The translations under genes and the position numbers were made by a program. From NCBI GenBank assembly GCA_964454015.1, contig CAYVQF010000002.1:1-64000 (forward strand): a DNA stretch of 64,000 nucleotides, read 5' to 3'. This document shows positions 26,762 through 37,152 of this stretch, in pieces. Position 1 is the first letter of the stretch. Each line of letters begins with the position of its first letter. This stretch comes from CAYVQF01 sp964454015 (GTDB lineage: Bacteria; Myxococcota_A; Bradymonadia; UBA4248). The notes beneath the pieces are model-generated. The model saw only the letters and a list, made by a program, of their open reading frames with translations. It did not search any database and had not been told where the DNA came from.

Positions 26762-26790
26762 TTGACAACCCCCGCGAGGGGGGCGATGAT
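26762..26790 (+). promoter_or_regulatory. Promoter of the ligase-ACP-synthase genes, with palindrome in the spacer
   Basis: TTGACA (26762-26767), exactly 17 bases, GATGAT (26785-26790). The spacer is itself an inverted repeat: CCCCC, GCGA, GGGGGG. A repressor bound there would block polymerase. It lies between the reductase stop and the ligase start; a short CTGCA...TGCAG hairpin with nine T's in its loop follows at 26807-26825 in the leader. Confidence 0.5.
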
Positions 26791-26914
26791 GCCGCGTCCG
26801 GTGGGTCTGCAGTTTTTTTTTGCAGGCACAAGGGGAGCGCAGCAGCCCCCCTGGCGCCATGGCAATGCTTGTGGGCCGGCGGACGGTTGCTGCCAGGCGC
26901 AATGAGGAAAAGAC

Positions 26915-29041
<2,127 letters not shown>

Positions 29042-29080
29042 GGGCCCCCTGGGGTCTATTGATGAAGGAGCGTGTTGTCG

Positions 29081-29350
29081 ATGGCACTGAATGATCAAGC
29101 ATTTATCGAATTGTTCAAGCGCGCCGCTTGGGAAGTGGATCAGAAGCGCTTGGACCGGCTGTCTTTGGATGCCAAGATCAGTGAGCTCGGCATCGATTCA
29201 GTGGCGATGCTGGAGTTGATGGGATTTTTGGAAGAGGAGCTGGGGATTCAGATTCCCGATGAGAAGATCGCCCGGGTGACTTCTCTGCGCGAGCTGTCGA
29301 TGGTCATCGAAGAGGTGGATCCCAACGCGCTGGTGCGTGCGGCCTCGTAA
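29081..29350 (+). CDS. Free acyl carrier protein
   Basis: Small acidic protein of 89 residues. The phosphopantetheine site is Ser40 in LGIDSVAMLELMGFLEEELG, a standard ACP helix II. It is 39 bases after the FAAL stop and 143 bases before the synthase, so it probably carries the fatty acyl group between the two. AAGGAG is at 29065-29070; the ATG at 29081 is ten bases on, and in-frame GTG/TTG codons at 29072 and 29075 are closer, so the first residues are uncertain. A role as housekeeping AcpP is unlikely given its place. Confidence 0.92.
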   Translation: MALNDQAFIELFKRAAWEVDQKRLDRLSLDAKISELGIDSVAMLELMGFLEEELGIQIPDEKIARVTSLRELSMVIEEVDPNALVRAAS

Positions 29351-29493
29351 GGGGTTGCGGAGAGCAGTGCCGTTGTTGGGGTGCCCAGTATAGGAGAGCG
29401 TGACGCGGCGCTTTGGCGTTGCGCTGGCTTGGCGTTGCGCCGCAGTGGGCGTTGGCGTCGTGACTTTCTTACGGTAGTCAAGGGAGTGGCGCG

Positions 29494-32400
29494 ATGGCAG
29501 CATCGGGGAACGGGCACAGTGGCATGGAATGTGGCGCCGAGGAGGCGCGCCGTCGGGTGGCCGTCATTGGTATGGCGTGTCATTTTGCCGAGTCGCCCGA
29601 TGTGGAGGCGTTCTGGGAGAATATTCTGCATGGGCGCGAGTGCTTCACTGCGATCCCTTCGGATCGCTGGGATAATGCCCATTTCTATTCTCCCCGTGGC
29701 CGGGACGTCGATTTCAGCTATGTGACCAACGGGGGCTTCATCGGCGATCCCCATCGTTTCGCCGCCATCTCTTTTGGCATCGCGCCGCGGCGGGTTCAGG
29801 TCATGGATCCGCAACAGCGCCTGGTTCTAGAGACGGTGCGCCAGGCCTTGCTCGATGCGGGCTTGGAGGACATCGTGCACCGTCCGGGGGAGCGCGTCGG
29901 GGCCTTCGATCCGCGGCGTACGGGGACCTTTCTCGGGGTGAGTGCTTCGGAACACCGCGACGTGGTGGCCGTGCGTTCGCAGGCCTTGACCATGGCCATG
30001 GGGGGCTTTGGGCAGCGCCCGGATGCGGCAGGACGCCAGGCGATCCTCGAGGCGGTCAATAGGCTGGCCCCGATCAACGCCTTCTCCATTGCTGGGACCC
30101 TGCTCAACATGAACGCGGCCAACGTGGCCCAGTACTGGGGCTTCAACGGTCCGGCGGTCTCGATTGACGCGGCGTGTGCTTCGGCGTTGGTGGCGGTTCA
30201 CGATGCGGTGCTGCACATTCGCAGCGGCAACTGTGATGGGGCCATCGCCGGCGGGGTCTATCTCAACTTCAGCCCGGTCAACCAGATAGGCTTCTCGCGC
30301 ATCGGGGCCATTTCGCGGCAGGGCCGCTGTCGCGCTTTCGATGCTGAGGCTGACGGTTTCGTGCAGGGTGAAGGTTGCGGCATCGTGGTCCTCAAGCGCT
30401 TGGATTTGGCGCTGGCCGATGGCGACAGGATTTATGGCGTCATCCGTGGGGTGGGCTGCAACAACGACGGTGATCGCGCCTCGGGTCCCATGGCCCCCAG
30501 CCAGGAGGGGCAGATCGAGGTCATCGAGCAGGCGCTGCGCGACGGCGGCTTGCAGCCCGAGATGGTGGATTTCGTGGAATGCCACGGGACGTCGACGCCC
30601 GTGGGGGATCCCGTGGAGGTGGAAGCGCTGCAAGGCGTTTACGGCCGCACGGTGCCGAGCTCTCGCCCGTTGCAGATCTCGTCGGTGAAAGCCAACGTGG
30701 GTCACACCATGAGCGCGGCGGGTATTGCGGGGCTGATCAAGGCGCTGTTGGTGCTTGACCGCGAGGTGGTGCCGCCCCAAGCTGCCTTCGAGAGAGCGAA
30801 CGAAAAGCTGAACCTGGAAGGCTTCGAAATTGCCCGTGCCGCCCAGCCTTGGCCCCATGGGGAGACGCCTCGCTTCGCGGCGGTGTCGTCCTTCGGTTTT
30901 GGTGGCACCAACGCGCACGTCATCGTCGAAGAAGCGCCGCGGGCGGCGTGGGCGGCGACGCGTGAGGTCGATGCCTATGTGCCTGTGGTGATCAGCGCCG
31001 AGAGCCAAGCGGCGCTGACGCAGCACGCCGCCGAGGTGGCGGCGTGGTTGGAGAGTGGTCCCGGGGCGTCGCTGTTGTTGGCGGACGTTGCTTACACGCT
31101 CTCGGCGACGCGCCAGTGGGGTCCCCACCGGGTGGCGCTGGCGGTGCGCTCCGTGGCGGAGCTGGGTGCTGGCCTGCGGTTGTTCGCCGAGAAGGGGGCG
31201 GGGCTCAGTGGACGCGGTGGCCGATTGAGCCCCAACGTGTTCTGGGCGGCTTTGCCGCATGGGGCCGCCGCGCCGCGGGTGGCCTTCATGTTCCCCGGGC
31301 AAGGGGCGCAGCGGGTGGGTCTGTTGCGGGCCTTTTGTGGCCGGTACCGGCGTTTCTCAGAGCCGCTGGCGGCCTATTTGGCGGCGGCCCAGCCGCTGGC
31401 GACGACTCCGCTCCTGGAGGCCCTGTATCCGGCGGCGGATGTGCCTGCGGCCGAGGCCGAAACGCGCTTGGCGGCGACCGAAGTGTGTCAGCCAGTGATG
31501 GCGGCCGTCGGCCTGGCGCTGTTGCGCTTGCTGGCCGATCTCGGGGTAGAGCCCGTCGCGACCTTTGGTCACAGCTTGGGTGAGTTCGTGGCGCTGGCGG
31601 CGGCGGGCGGCCTCGCACCTGAGGATGCGGTGCGCTTCGTGACCCAGCGCGGGCGTCTGATGGCCGACCTGGCGCAAGACGACCTCGGCGCCATGGCGGC
31701 GGTGATGCTCGACAGGGCGGCGACGGCCGAGGCCATCGCGACCCTCCCCGGGGTGGTGGTGGCCAACTGCAACGCGCCCAAACAGACGGTGATCTCTGGG
31801 AGCAGTGCTGGGGTCCAGCAAGCGGTCGAGGCGCTGACTGCGGCGCAGATCGTGGCCAAGCCGCTGCGGGTCTCCCACGCTTTTCACTCACCGCTGATTG
31901 CGGCGGTAGAGGCACCGCTGGCCGAGGTGATCGATGCCTTGCCGCTGCAGGCCTGTGGCGTGCCGCTGTGGTCGGCCGTGACGGCAGCTCCCTACCCCAG
32001 CGACGTGGCTGAGATGCGCGGGGTGATGCGGCGCCATGCTACGGCAGCGGTGGATTTCATCGGCGTGATGGAGCGGGTTCGGGACGAAGGGATCGAGGTC
32101 TTTCTCGAGGTTGGAGCGGGCCAGACCTTGACCTCATTTGCCAAGGGCACCTTGGGGGGTGAGCAGATGGCTCTCTCCCTCTGTGCGGCCAAGGATGACG
32201 AGGATCTCGAGTTTGCACGGACGTTGGCGCAGCTTGCGGTGGCCGGTGTGGACCTGCGCTTGCGTCGTCTCTTTGATGCTTTTGGCGCGCGGGTGGTGTC
32301 CTTGCCGCTCGCGCCACAGGCGAGCGACACCTACTCGGTGATCACTGACAAAGCCATGACCCCCCATGTTGCCGGGATGGAGAACCAGGAAATGCCCAAC

Positions 32401-35400
32401 ACACCCGCCGAGAAGCCCAGCGAAACCGCAGCGCCTGTGTCGACGGCGGCGATGGCCACAGCGCCAGCGCCGGTGGTCCCTGCCCCAGAGATGTCTGATC
32501 AAGTCGTGGCCTTGTTGCGGGAACAGACGGCCCTCATGCAGGCCCAGCTCGCGCTGCTGCAGGGGAGGCCCGTGCCTCGAGGGGCGGCGCCGCTCACGGT
32601 GGTGGGGTTGACGCCGGCGGCGGCGGCGGCGGCGCCTGTCGCGGCGCAAGCGGCGGTGCCTGCGCCAGCGCTGGAGGCTGCGCCAGCGCCCGCGCCAGCA
32701 GTGGCCGCGCCGTCCGCGGCCACGTTCGAGGCGTCGCCCGGGGGCGGCGGCTTGAGCCCGGAGGAGCTCGCGGCGCAGGTGATGGCGGCGGTGTCGGCGG
32801 TGAGCGCTTTCCCTGAGGATGCGTTGCGCCCGGAGCAGAAGCTGGCGACGGATCTCGGCTTCGATTCGCTGATGTTCGTCGATCTGGCGACGCGCGTCCA
32901 GGACGCCTTTCCCGAGCTGGGTGGTATCCCGCAGACCCTGTTGAGCGAGCGCACGAGCGTGGGTGATATCATTGCCCATCTTCAGGAGCAGTTGGCGAGC
33001 ACGGGGGGCGCCGAAAAAAAAAAGTCTGACGCCAAGCTGAGCCAGCCGCTGGCTCAGCTTGGCCTGCGGCCGCGGGGGATGGTGGGCTTGCCTGGCGGTC
33101 CCATGTTGCCGGGCACCTGTTGGGTGGTGGCGGCTGAGCACGCTGTTGGAGAAGGGGTGGCTCACGGGCTGGCCGCGCGCGGCGTCGAGGTGTGTTTGGT
33201 CCGCTTGGGGGCGCCCTTTGGCGGGCTGGTCGCGGACGGTGCGGTGCAAAGCTGTGCCTGGCCGGCGTCGCCCGAAGCGCTATGGGATTTGCCGGCAGCT
33301 TTGCTGCGTGAAGGTGTGGCGTCGCCCAAGGGACTGCTCTTCATTCCCTCGGCGCCGGTGGCGGATGGCTTGGAGGTGGCGCTTGGCACGGGGTGGCTGG
33401 ATCCTACGGCGCAGGCGTTGGCGCTGAGCGCGCCTCTTCGTGGATGTGGTATCGACGTCAGCACTTGGCGCATTCTCACCATGAGCGGGGGGGCGCTGGG
33501 CTTGGGCGCGCAAGGCTCGGTGGCGCTGACGGCTTTGCAGGGCTTCGCGTTGGCCTTGGCGCGGGAGTGGCCAGCGGTGCAGGTGCAGGTGGTGGATGTG
33601 GCGCCGGGCTCGGCGGAGGTGGGTGCTGGGCACTTGCTGGCCGAGTTGGGGGACGGGAACGACGATGTTCTGGTGGCCTACGGTGGCGACGGTCGCAGGG
33701 TGCTGGACGTGATTCCGTTAGCGGCAGGGGGCGAGGCGGCGCCGTGGGTGGCCCAAGGGGCACTGATTACGGGCGGTGGCCGTGGCTTGGGGGCGAAGGT
33801 GGCCGTGGCCTTGGCCGAACGGGGCGTGGCGCGTTTGCTACTGGTGGGGGCGACGCCGTTGGCGGACTCGGCGGCGGCGCGCGAGACGTTGGCGGCGGTG
33901 CAGGCGGCGGGTGCCCAGGCCCACTATGTGGCGTGGGACCTGAACGAAGCCGTGCCCGAGGCCTTTTTGGCGGCCGTGGCCGAGCTGGGCCCCATGGAAT
34001 TGGTGGTGCATGCGGCGGGCGTGCTGCGGGACAAGCGCGTGGAGAGCAAGACCCTGGCGGATTTGCGTCAGGTCATGGGGATCAAGGTCTTGGGTCTGGC
34101 GCAGGTGTTGGCGGCGCTGCCGGGGGAGGCGTTGCGGCGGGTGGTCACCTTCTCGTCGTGGGCGGCGCATTTGGGCAACATCGGCCAGACGGATTACGCT
34201 GCGGCGAACCTGATGATGGAGCGATACGCCGAGGGATGGGCGGCGGAGCGGCCCGGGGTCACGGCGCTGAGCCTGCGGTGGCCCTTGTGGGAGAGCTCGG
34301 GCATGGCGGCGACCATCCCTGGAGTGGTCAAGCGAGCGATGCAGGGCCAGGGGATTCCGTTTTTGAGTGATGACGAGGGCTTGGCTTCGTTCATGGCGTC
34401 CCTGGACGCGGGCCACCATGGCACGGTTCTGGTGGGCGCCGTACCAGGGCCGGCGCACTTGCCGGTGGAGCGGCACTTCTCCTTGGCCGTGGATGCGCAC
34501 CGCTATTTGGCGGATCATCAGGTGCAGGGTCGTCCGGTGCTGCCTTTTGCCATGGCCATGGAGTTCTTTGCGGCGGTGCATCAGCGCTTCTGGGCCGGCC
34601 AGACGCTTTGTATCGAGGAGATGTCCCTCTATCAGGGAGTGGAGGCTCCCTGCGAGGTGAGGCTGCAGGCGACACCGCAAGAGGATGGGAGCGTCGCCGT
34701 GACGCTGCACACCCAGCGCGGTGAGGGTGGCTGGGGCTTGGCTTACAAGGCGCGGTTGCGCCCCGGCGCTGGAGAGGCGCCGCGGGCGGCGTTGGCGCCA
34801 TTGGCGGTGCCAGTGACGCCGGCGATGTCCATTGGCGACTTCTACCGCGACGTCACCTTCCATGGCCCCATCATGCAAGCGTTGCGGGACTTGAGTGGCA
34901 TTGGCGACGAGGGGATAGACGGCTCGGTTGGCGGGAGTCGTCCTGCTCAATGGCTGGCTCAGCCGTGGCGTGCGGCGTGGTTGGTGGATCCCATGCAGGT
35001 GGATGGCGCCTTTCAGTTGGTGGCCTATCACTTGGCGGCGCGCTTCAATCAGGCGGCTTATCCCGTGTCTTTGGCGCGTTGTTGGTGGCGCGGTGCGGCA
35101 CCCGGCGAGACGGTGCGCTGTCAGGTGCGGGGTGGACCCGATGGGCAGGGTAACTTCGTTGGCGAGATCGCCTTCCTCGGGGCAGAAGGTGAAGTGATTG
35201 GGGTTTTGCAGGAGGTCCGCGGCCGAGTCTACACGCGCGGGGCGAAGGTTGGCGATGGGGGCGGCGCGACGCAGCGCGTGCGCAGCCGGGCGCGGGCCGC
35301 CAAGGAGGTCGAGGCTGGGGCGGTGGACGCGAAGTTCTATCGGGTCGAGCGTTTTCCAGAAGTACGTAGCCTAACGCAGCGCTTGGAGATGGCGCAGGTG

Positions 35401-36543
35401 ATGGGGCTGCGCAATCCCTACTTTGGGGTCAATGAGGGCACGGCAGGGAACCGTACCCAGGTGGGTGGTCGGGATCTGATCAACTTCTCGAGTTACAACT
35501 ACCTGGGGCTCTCAGGTCGTCCAGAGGTGAACCAGGCGGCCAAGGACGCCATCGATCGTTACGGCACTTCGGTGTCGGCGAGCCGGGTGGCTTCGGGCGA
35601 GCGTCCCTTCCACGGTGCGTTGGAGCGGCTCTTGGCCCAGGTGCATGGCGTGGAGGACGCGGTGGTGTTTTCGGCGGGTCACGCGACCAACGAGAGCGTC
35701 ATCGGTCATCTCTTTGGTGAGGGGGATCTGATTGTCCACGATGCGCTGGCTCACAACTCGATTCAGCAAGGGGCGATCTTGAGCGGCGCCAAGCGCCGGC
35801 CTTTCCCGCACAACGATCCTGTGGCGTTGGACAAGCTCCTGACCCAGATTCGCGGTTCCTTCCGGCGGGTGTGTATCGCCATCGAGGGGGTCTATTCCAT
35901 GGACGGCGACCTGGCGGATTTGCCAGCCTTCATCGCGTTGCGCAACAAGCACGCGTGCCTGCTCTATGTGGACGAGGCGCACAGCATTGGGGTCCTCGGG
36001 GCGAGTGGGCGCGGCATTGGTGAGCATTTTGGTGTCGATACGACCGAGGTCGACGTGTGGATGGGCACCTTGTCGAAGGCCTTCGCGAGCTGTGGTGGCT
36101 ATGTGGCCGGGCGGCGGGTGTTGACGGATTACATCCGCTACACGGCGCCGGCCTTCGTTTTTTCGGCGGGGATCACCCCAGCCAACGCCAACGCGGCCCT
36201 CGAGGCGGTACAAACCATGCTGGCCGAGCCTGCGCTGGTGGCGCGGCTGCAGAGGCAGTCGGCGCGCTTTTTGGCGCGGGCGAAGTCGCGCGGCATCGAC
36301 ACGGGGTTGAGCGCTGGTTCAGCCGTGGTCCCCTGCATCGTAGGTGACTCCTACCGGTGCTTGCAACTCTCGGAGCGTTTGGACGAGCGCGGCATCAACG
36401 TTCAGCCCATCGTCTACCCTGCCGTCGACGACAACGAGTCGCGGCTTCGCTTTTTCATCAGCGCGCTGCATACGGACGAAGAAATCGATCACAGCGTCGA
36501 CATTTTAGCCGACGAGCTTGCTGCCCTATCGACGGCGACGTGA
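29494..36543 (+). CDS. Lipid/polyketide synthase KS-AT-ACP-KR-DH fused to serine palmitoyltransferase-like domain
   Basis: A 2349-residue megasynthase. KS, about 20-450: Cys228 (DAACASAL), His364 (ECHGTSTP), His404 (KANVGHT). AT, about 590-900: Ser694 (GHSLGE), with HAFHS (His798) as in malonyl-specific ATs. ACP, about 1090-1165: Ser1125 (LGFDSLMF). KR, about 1190-1640: GGGRGLG near 1427, Ser1554/1555 and Tyr1568. DH, about 1650-1920: His1675 in HQVQGRPVLP and Asp1837 in VDGAFQ. Alpha-oxoamine synthase, about 1945-2349: NYLGLS, DEAHSIG and PLP Lys2195 in TLSKAF. There is no enoyl reductase. KR before DH is the PfaA/HglE order. The PLP domain would release the acyl chain by decarboxylative condensation with an amino acid, probably serine. 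Ala/Pro-rich linkers flank the ACP. AGGGAG lies seven bases before the ATG. A frameshift signal is at 33013-33063. Confidence 0.93.
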   Translation: MAASGNGHSGMECGAEEARRRVAVIGMACHFAESPDVEAFWENILHGRECFTAIPSDRWDNAHFYSPRGRDVDFSYVTNGGFIGDPHRFAAISFGIAPRRVQVMDPQQRLVLETVRQALLDAGLEDIVHRPGERVGAFDPRRTGTFLGVSASEHRDVVAVRSQALTMAMGGFGQRPDAAGRQAILEAVNRLAPINAFSIAGTLLNMNAANVAQYWGFNGPAVSIDAACASALVAVHDAVLHIRSGNCDGAIAGGVYLNFSPVNQIGFSRIGAISRQGRCRAFDAEADGFVQGEGCGIVVLKRLDLALADGDRIYGVIRGVGCNNDGDRASGPMAPSQEGQIEVIEQALRDGGLQPEMVDFVECHGTSTPVGDPVEVEALQGVYGRTVPSSRPLQISSVKANVGHTMSAAGIAGLIKALLVLDREVVPPQAAFERANEKLNLEGFEIARAAQPWPHGETPRFAAVSSFGFGGTNAHVIVEEAPRAAWAATREVDAYVPVVISAESQAALTQHAAEVAAWLESGPGASLLLADVAYTLSATRQWGPHRVALAVRSVAELGAGLRLFAEKGAGLSGRGGRLSPNVFWAALPHGAAAPRVAFMFPGQGAQRVGLLRAFCGRYRRFSEPLAAYLAAAQPLATTPLLEALYPAADVPAAEAETRLAATEVCQPVMAAVGLALLRLLADLGVEPVATFGHSLGEFVALAAAGGLAPEDAVRFVTQRGRLMADLAQDDLGAMAAVMLDRAATAEAIATLPGVVVANCNAPKQTVISGSSAGVQQAVEALTAAQIVAKPLRVSHAFHSPLIAAVEAPLAEVIDALPLQACGVPLWSAVTAAPYPSDVAEMRGVMRRHATAAVDFIGVMERVRDEGIEVFLEVGAGQTLTSFAKGTLGGEQMALSLCAAKDDEDLEFARTLAQLAVAGVDLRLRRLFDAFGARVVSLPLAPQASDTYSVITDKAMTPHVAGMENQEMPNTPAEKPSETAAPVSTAAMATAPAPVVPAPEMSDQVVALLREQTALMQAQLALLQGRPVPRGAAPLTVVGLTPAAAAAAPVAAQAAVPAPALEAAPAPAPAVAAPSAATFEASPGGGGLSPEELAAQVMAAVSAVSAFPEDALRPEQKLATDLGFDSLMFVDLATRVQDAFPELGGIPQTLLSERTSVGDIIAHLQEQLASTGGAEKKKSDAKLSQPLAQLGLRPRGMVGLPGGPMLPGTCWVVAAEHAVGEGVAHGLAARGVEVCLVRLGAPFGGLVADGAVQSCAWPASPEALWDLPAALLREGVASPKGLLFIPSAPVADGLEVALGTGWLDPTAQALALSAPLRGCGIDVSTWRILTMSGGALGLGAQGSVALTALQGFALALAREWPAVQVQVVDVAPGSAEVGAGHLLAELGDGNDDVLVAYGGDGRRVLDVIPLAAGGEAAPWVAQGALITGGGRGLGAKVAVALAERGVARLLLVGATPLADSAAARETLAAVQAAGAQAHYVAWDLNEAVPEAFLAAVAELGPMELVVHAAGVLRDKRVESKTLADLRQVMGIKVLGLAQVLAALPGEALRRVVTFSSWAAHLGNIGQTDYAAANLMMERYAEGWAAERPGVTALSLRWPLWESSGMAATIPGVVKRAMQGQGIPFLSDDEGLASFMASLDAGHHGTVLVGAVPGPAHLPVERHFSLAVDAHRYLADHQVQGRPVLPFAMAMEFFAAVHQRFWAGQTLCIEEMSLYQGVEAPCEVRLQATPQEDGSVAVTLHTQRGEGGWGLAYKARLRPGAGEAPRAALAPLAVPVTPAMSIGDFYRDVTFHGPIMQALRDLSGIGDEGIDGSVGGSRPAQWLAQPWRAAWLVDPMQVDGAFQLVAYHLAARFNQAAYPVSLARCWWRGAAPGETVRCQVRGGPDGQGNFVGEIAFLGAEGEVIGVLQEVRGRVYTRGAKVGDGGGATQRVRSRARAAKEVEAGAVDAKFYRVERFPEVRSLTQRLEMAQVMGLRNPYFGVNEGTAGNRTQVGGRDLINFSSYNYLGLSGRPEVNQAAKDAIDRYGTSVSASRVASGERPFHGALERLLAQVHGVEDAVVFSAGHATNESVIGHLFGEGDLIVHDALAHNSIQQGAILSGAKRRPFPHNDPVALDKLLTQIRGSFRRVCIAIEGVYSMDGDLADLPAFIALRNKHACLLYVDEAHSIGVLGASGRGIGEHFGVDTTEVDVWMGTLSKAFASCGGYVAGRRVLTDYIRYTAPAFVFSAGITPANANAALEAVQTMLAEPALVARLQRQSARFLARAKSRGIDTGLSAGSAVVPCIVGDSYRCLQLSERLDERGINVQPIVYPAVDDNESRLRFFISALHTDEEIDHSVDILADELAALSTAT
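33013..33063 (+). promoter_or_regulatory. Candidate -1 programmed frameshift signal in the synthase gene
   Basis: Codons GAA AAA AAA AAG (33013-33024) contain ten A's and the slippery heptamer A AAA AAG (33018-33024). After a 6-base spacer, a perfect inverted repeat follows: 16-base arms at 33031-33046 and 33048-33063 with one base between. In the -1 frame the next codons are GTC TGA, so slipped ribosomes stop at 33029. The position is the linker between ACP and KR. The layout copies E. coli dnaX, where A AAA AAG, a short spacer and a stem-loop give a shortened second product. Confidence 0.65.
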
Positions 36544-36647
36544 TATAGTGCTCTCGATGCAGCGGCGTTGTGACCACCTGCCGCGCATGGTTGCCAGGGA
36601 GGGGGCGGGGCTCCGTGGTTGTGTCGTAATGGGTCAAGGAGTTGGAT

Positions 36648-37067
36648 GTGGACAAGCTTTCAGTAATACAGCTAGCGCAAGAGAAAGGTGGCCGTCCGAG
36701 ACGGGATGCGTTGGAGAGTTTATTGGTCCGGGCACGTGACCTGGGCTGTCTGGTCGACGCTGGCGGTGGTCGCGTAGGCGGGATCAATTTCCGTTTTGGT
36801 TCTATCGGTTACGCCATCATGGACATCAGCACCGAGGGCGATGTGAAGCTGTACGTGCAGCCACACCCCAACAAGACCGCGCCTGAGGCGCTCAGCTCTC
36901 GCCTGAATCAGTTTCTCGGAGAGCACGCGCACCTCAAGCTCAAGAGCCACCCGATCAACTGCCACGGCCTGTTGAAGGAGAAGGTCGAGGATGTGCCCAT
37001 GGAGGCCCTGGTCGAGTTTCTCGAGACAGCGGTACAAGCGATTCGCGAGACCTATTACGCGCAGTAG
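36648..37067 (+). CDS. Conserved-looking small protein of unknown function
   Basis: Cytoplasmic protein of about 139 residues with no signal peptide or membrane segment. It opens with a helical part (LSVIQLAQEKGGRPRRDALESLLVRARDL), then beta strands (GGINFRFGSIGYAIMDISTEGDVKLYVQPHPN) and a C-terminal helix. No catalytic or binding motif was recognised and no family could be named. The start is GTG with AAGGAG six bases upstream; there is no in-frame ATG. It follows the synthase by 104 bases and ends before a strong terminator, so it may be the last gene of that transcript, but its role in lipid synthesis is not shown. Confidence 0.8.
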   Translation: MDKLSVIQLAQEKGGRPRRDALESLLVRARDLGCLVDAGGGRVGGINFRFGSIGYAIMDISTEGDVKLYVQPHPNKTAPEALSSRLNQFLGEHAHLKLKSHPINCHGLLKEKVEDVPMEALVEFLETAVQAIRETYYAQ

Positions 37068-37117
37068 GCGTCGGGCGAGCGCCGACTTGCTCTGTCGTCG
37101 TTGCGACGGACAACGGT

Positions 37118-37148
37118 GAGGTCCTCCTTGGAGGGCCTCTCTTTTTTT
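37118..37148 (+). terminator. Intrinsic terminator closing the synthase region
   Basis: GAGGTCCT (37118-37125) pairs with AGGGCCTC (37132-37139) with one G-T pair, loop CCTTGG, followed after TC by seven T's. It ends the rightward transcript just before the convergent lipoprotein gene. Confidence 0.85.
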
Positions 37149-37152
37149 GGCT

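Noticed and set aside
29827..31302. A 491-codon minus-strand frame across the KS and AT region
   Set aside because: Sequence is His/Arg/Gln noise; the plus strand carries all catalytic residues of KS and AT.
33014..33063. The A10 run plus hairpin read as a minus-strand intrinsic terminator
   Set aside because: The T-run on that strand begins seven bases after the stem, too far for an intrinsic terminator, and no minus-strand gene ends there. The plus-strand phase fits frameshifting.
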